Source: Candidatus Aalborgicola lynettensis (GTDB lineage: Bacteria; Pseudomonadota; Gammaproteobacteria; Burkholderiales; Burkholderiaceae_C). Taken from it: a DNA stretch of 64,000 nucleotides. The stretch is from the NCBI GenBank assembly GCA_016719405.1, contig JADJZE010000005.1, positions 1-64,000 of the forward strand. The letters run 5' to 3'. Position 1 is the first letter of the stretch, and each line of letters opens with the position of its first letter. The translations under genes and the position numbers were made by a program. Of the stretch, positions 62,830 to 64,000 are shown in pieces. The notes beneath the pieces were generated by a model. The model worked only from the letters and a program-made list of their open reading frames with translations, was not told the DNA's origin and ran no database searches.

Positions 62830-63123
62830 TTAATCTTGCGAGAATTCTTGAATGTGAAAAACAAGGTGTTTGCCGTTACGGGGGGTACTCAAAAAACCGT
62901 TGAACTTCCAGACGCTGCCGATGGCTTGCTTAACAAGCCGCTCTGCTACCGATCCAAAAGCCACCGCTTTAATACTTGCCTTGACTTGTCTTGTCTGACC
63001 TGCCTCTTGCACTTCTGATGCGTGTTCGAGTAGCAGATTCAGTGCCGGCAAACCAGCCGGTGTGTACCGCATGGTCTCAGCCCCAGCGATACAAGCACCC
63101 AAAACAAGCGTATTGGCAGGCAC
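62830..63123 (-). CDS. priB: Primosomal replication protein N (PriB)
   Basis: A single-stranded-DNA-binding OB-fold protein of about 97 residues for replication restart: LVLGACIAGAETMRYTPAGL, LNLLLEHASEVQEAG, RQVKASIKAVAFGSVAERLV and FNGFLSTPRNGKHLVFHIQE. No ATG is available; GTG at 63123 gives the expected N-terminus (VPANTLVLGAC). The ggag is immediately before it, so initiation may rely on coupling with rpsF, whose stop is 22 bases upstream. Confidence 0.92.
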   Translation of the reverse strand: MPANTLVLGACIAGAETMRYTPAGLPALNLLLEHASEVQEAGQTRQVKASIKAVAFGSVAERLVKQAIGSVWKFNGFLSTPRNGKHLVFHIQEFSQD

Positions 63124-63145
63124 ACTCCGTTGGCAAAAAGCCGTT

Positions 63146-63511
63146 TTAGCCTTGGTATTCAGCCTGTTGGGTCTTGCGCGCATCTTCGCGCTCAACCGTT
63201 TTCATCATGGAAGAAGGACCGGTTTCGGCTTTTTTCTTCGACACGGTCAGGTGGCGCAACACAGCGTCGTTGAACTTGAAGGCATGCTCCAACTCCGACA
63301 TCACAGCCTGGTCGGCCTCAATATTGACACACAGGTAATGGGCTTTGGCCAGCTTGTTGATCATGTAGACCAATTGGCGACGACCCCAGTCTTCCACACG
63401 GTGAACCTTGCCACCGCCGGCAACGATCATGCCTTTGTAACGCTCCAGCATGGCTGGAACTTGCTCGCTCTGATCCGGATGGATCATGAGAATGATTTCG
63501 TAGTGACGCAT
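63146..63511 (-). CDS. rpsF: Ribosomal protein bS6
   Basis: A 121-residue S6: MRHYEIILMIHPDQSEQVPA, VHRVEDWGRRQLVYMINKLA, KAHYLCVNIEADQAVMSELE and FKFNDAVLRHLTVSKKKAET. It partners S18 in the 30S subunit. The start is ATG 63511 with aaaaggag upstream. It is the first gene of the rpsF-priB-rpsR-rplI operon. The 150 bases upstream should hold the promoter. Confidence 0.98.
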   Translation of the reverse strand: MRHYEIILMIHPDQSEQVPAMLERYKGMIVAGGGKVHRVEDWGRRQLVYMINKLAKAHYLCVNIEADQAVMSELEHAFKFNDAVLRHLTVSKKKAETGPSSMMKTVEREDARKTQQAEYQG

Positions 63512-63662
63512 TGATACTCCTTTTGGATAGCCCGATATTGAAAATCTTTCGGGAAGATAAGCCGCCCTCCGCGTCGAATGGAGGTGCAGCAAGGCGAAGC
63601 CCGCGATTATAGCCCAAGCTGGCCGCCCGGCACCAGCGCCAAAACCGGCCACGCAGCCACGG

Positions 63663-64000
63663 CTAGGGCCTGGGTGATTCTGATCGCGTGAGCAGGCTCA
63701 GCACCAGCGCCACAACCAACCCGGCCGCCACGCCAAAAACTCCGGCCGAAACCGGTTGAATGCCCCACCACAATCCATCGCCCTGCAACTGCAGGGCCGC
63801 GCGCACCACTGGCAAATTGGCGCCCATGTAATACAAGGTAACCCCCAGCCCGGCCAACATGCCACCCACCGCACCGCTGCGCGTGAGGCCGGGCCAAAAA
63901 ATACCCAGCACCATCACTGGCACAAACGCGGCACCCGCCAGGGAAAACGAAGCGGACACCAGATACAAAATGCCGGCGGGTCGTTGCGCTGCCACATACG
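63663..64000 (-). CDS. Sodium:solute symporter family protein, C-terminal part
   Basis: The last 111 residues of a polytopic membrane protein whose 5' part lies beyond the window. It reads AAQRPAGILYLVSASFSLAG, then VPVMVLGIFWPGLTRSGAVG, TLYYMGANLPVVR, and ends with a hydrophobic helix (VFGVAAGLVVALVLSLLT). The FWPGLTRSGAVGGMLAGLGV element is typical of the sodium:solute symporter family, particularly acetate-permease-like members. Substrate cannot be inferred from this fragment. Confidence 0.82.
   Translation of the reverse strand, partial: YVAAQRPAGILYLVSASFSLAGAAFVPVMVLGIFWPGLTRSGAVGGMLAGLGVTLYYMGANLPVVRAALQLQGDGLWWGIQPVSAGVFGVAAGLVVALVLSLLTRSESPRP

Overview
The window is GC-rich chromosomal DNA of a betaproteobacterium of the order Burkholderiales. 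Gene content, gene order (isc cluster; rpsF-priB-rpsR-rplI-dnaB; alaA-hom-thrC-moeA-moaD-moaE) and a family-typical intergenic double-hairpin repeat point to Comamonadaceae, near Rhodoferax/Polaromonas. This assignment is inference from recognised proteins, not a database result.

Layout. 0-4.8 kb: the 3' end of dinB, a ParE-like toxin-antitoxin pair, an AlkD-like HEAT protein, a membrane-anchored unknown and an aminotransferase. 4.9-12.5 kb: large NAD-glutamate dehydrogenase and clpB behind a sigma32-like promoter. 12.6-18 kb: an unknown protein, a CaCA-type exchanger, a DUF1841 protein, an aspartate aminotransferase with two frameshifts, then a 0.6 kb block without any A or T inside a long inverted-repeat element. 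18-26.5 kb: uvrB and the complete iscR-iscS-iscU-iscA-hscB-hscA-fdx operon, then dnaQ. 26.5-40 kb: a putative phosphate-starvation island of ppx, a chemoreceptor, an EAL-CBS-GGDEF protein, a small Lys/Ala-rich protein, sixA, ppk1, a small-ORF/OlsB-like/PlcP/Agt lipid operon and an atypical pyruvate kinase. Most of its promoters carry PhoB-box-like 11-bp direct repeats. 40-44.6 kb: an M14 peptidase and a CHASE-PAS-GGDEF-EAL protein. 44.6-52.2 kb: molybdopterin genes moaE, moaD and moeA, split by an accessory block with a TlpA-like redoxin, a thioredoxin, a CcdA-like transporter and a bufferin (bufA-bufB-bufC) cluster. Three promoters in that block share TGTAAG-N16-CGAC. moeA carries hexanucleotide microsatellites and has lost its reading frame. 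52.3-57.4 kb: thrC, a PIN-domain toxin-antitoxin pair, hom and alaA. 57.4-64 kb: a Mth938-like protein, bcp, a PIN-PhoH protein, dnaB, rplI, rpsR, priB, rpsF and the C-terminus of a sodium:solute symporter.

How parts work together. The 26-40 kb genes fit one response: making and breaking polyphosphate, replacing phospholipid by glycolipid and possibly ornithine lipid, and adjusting chemotaxis and c-di-GMP under phosphate limitation. The 45-49 kb genes fit a second response, probably to copper or thiol stress, with a modified Cys-rich peptide made next to a periplasmic thiol relay and driven by a shared ECF-type promoter.

Quality caution. Several conserved genes (dinB, the aspartate aminotransferase twice, bufC) are broken by single-base changes in short homopolymers, and two poly-G tracts look artefactual. 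Apparent pseudogenes here should be treated as possible sequencing errors.
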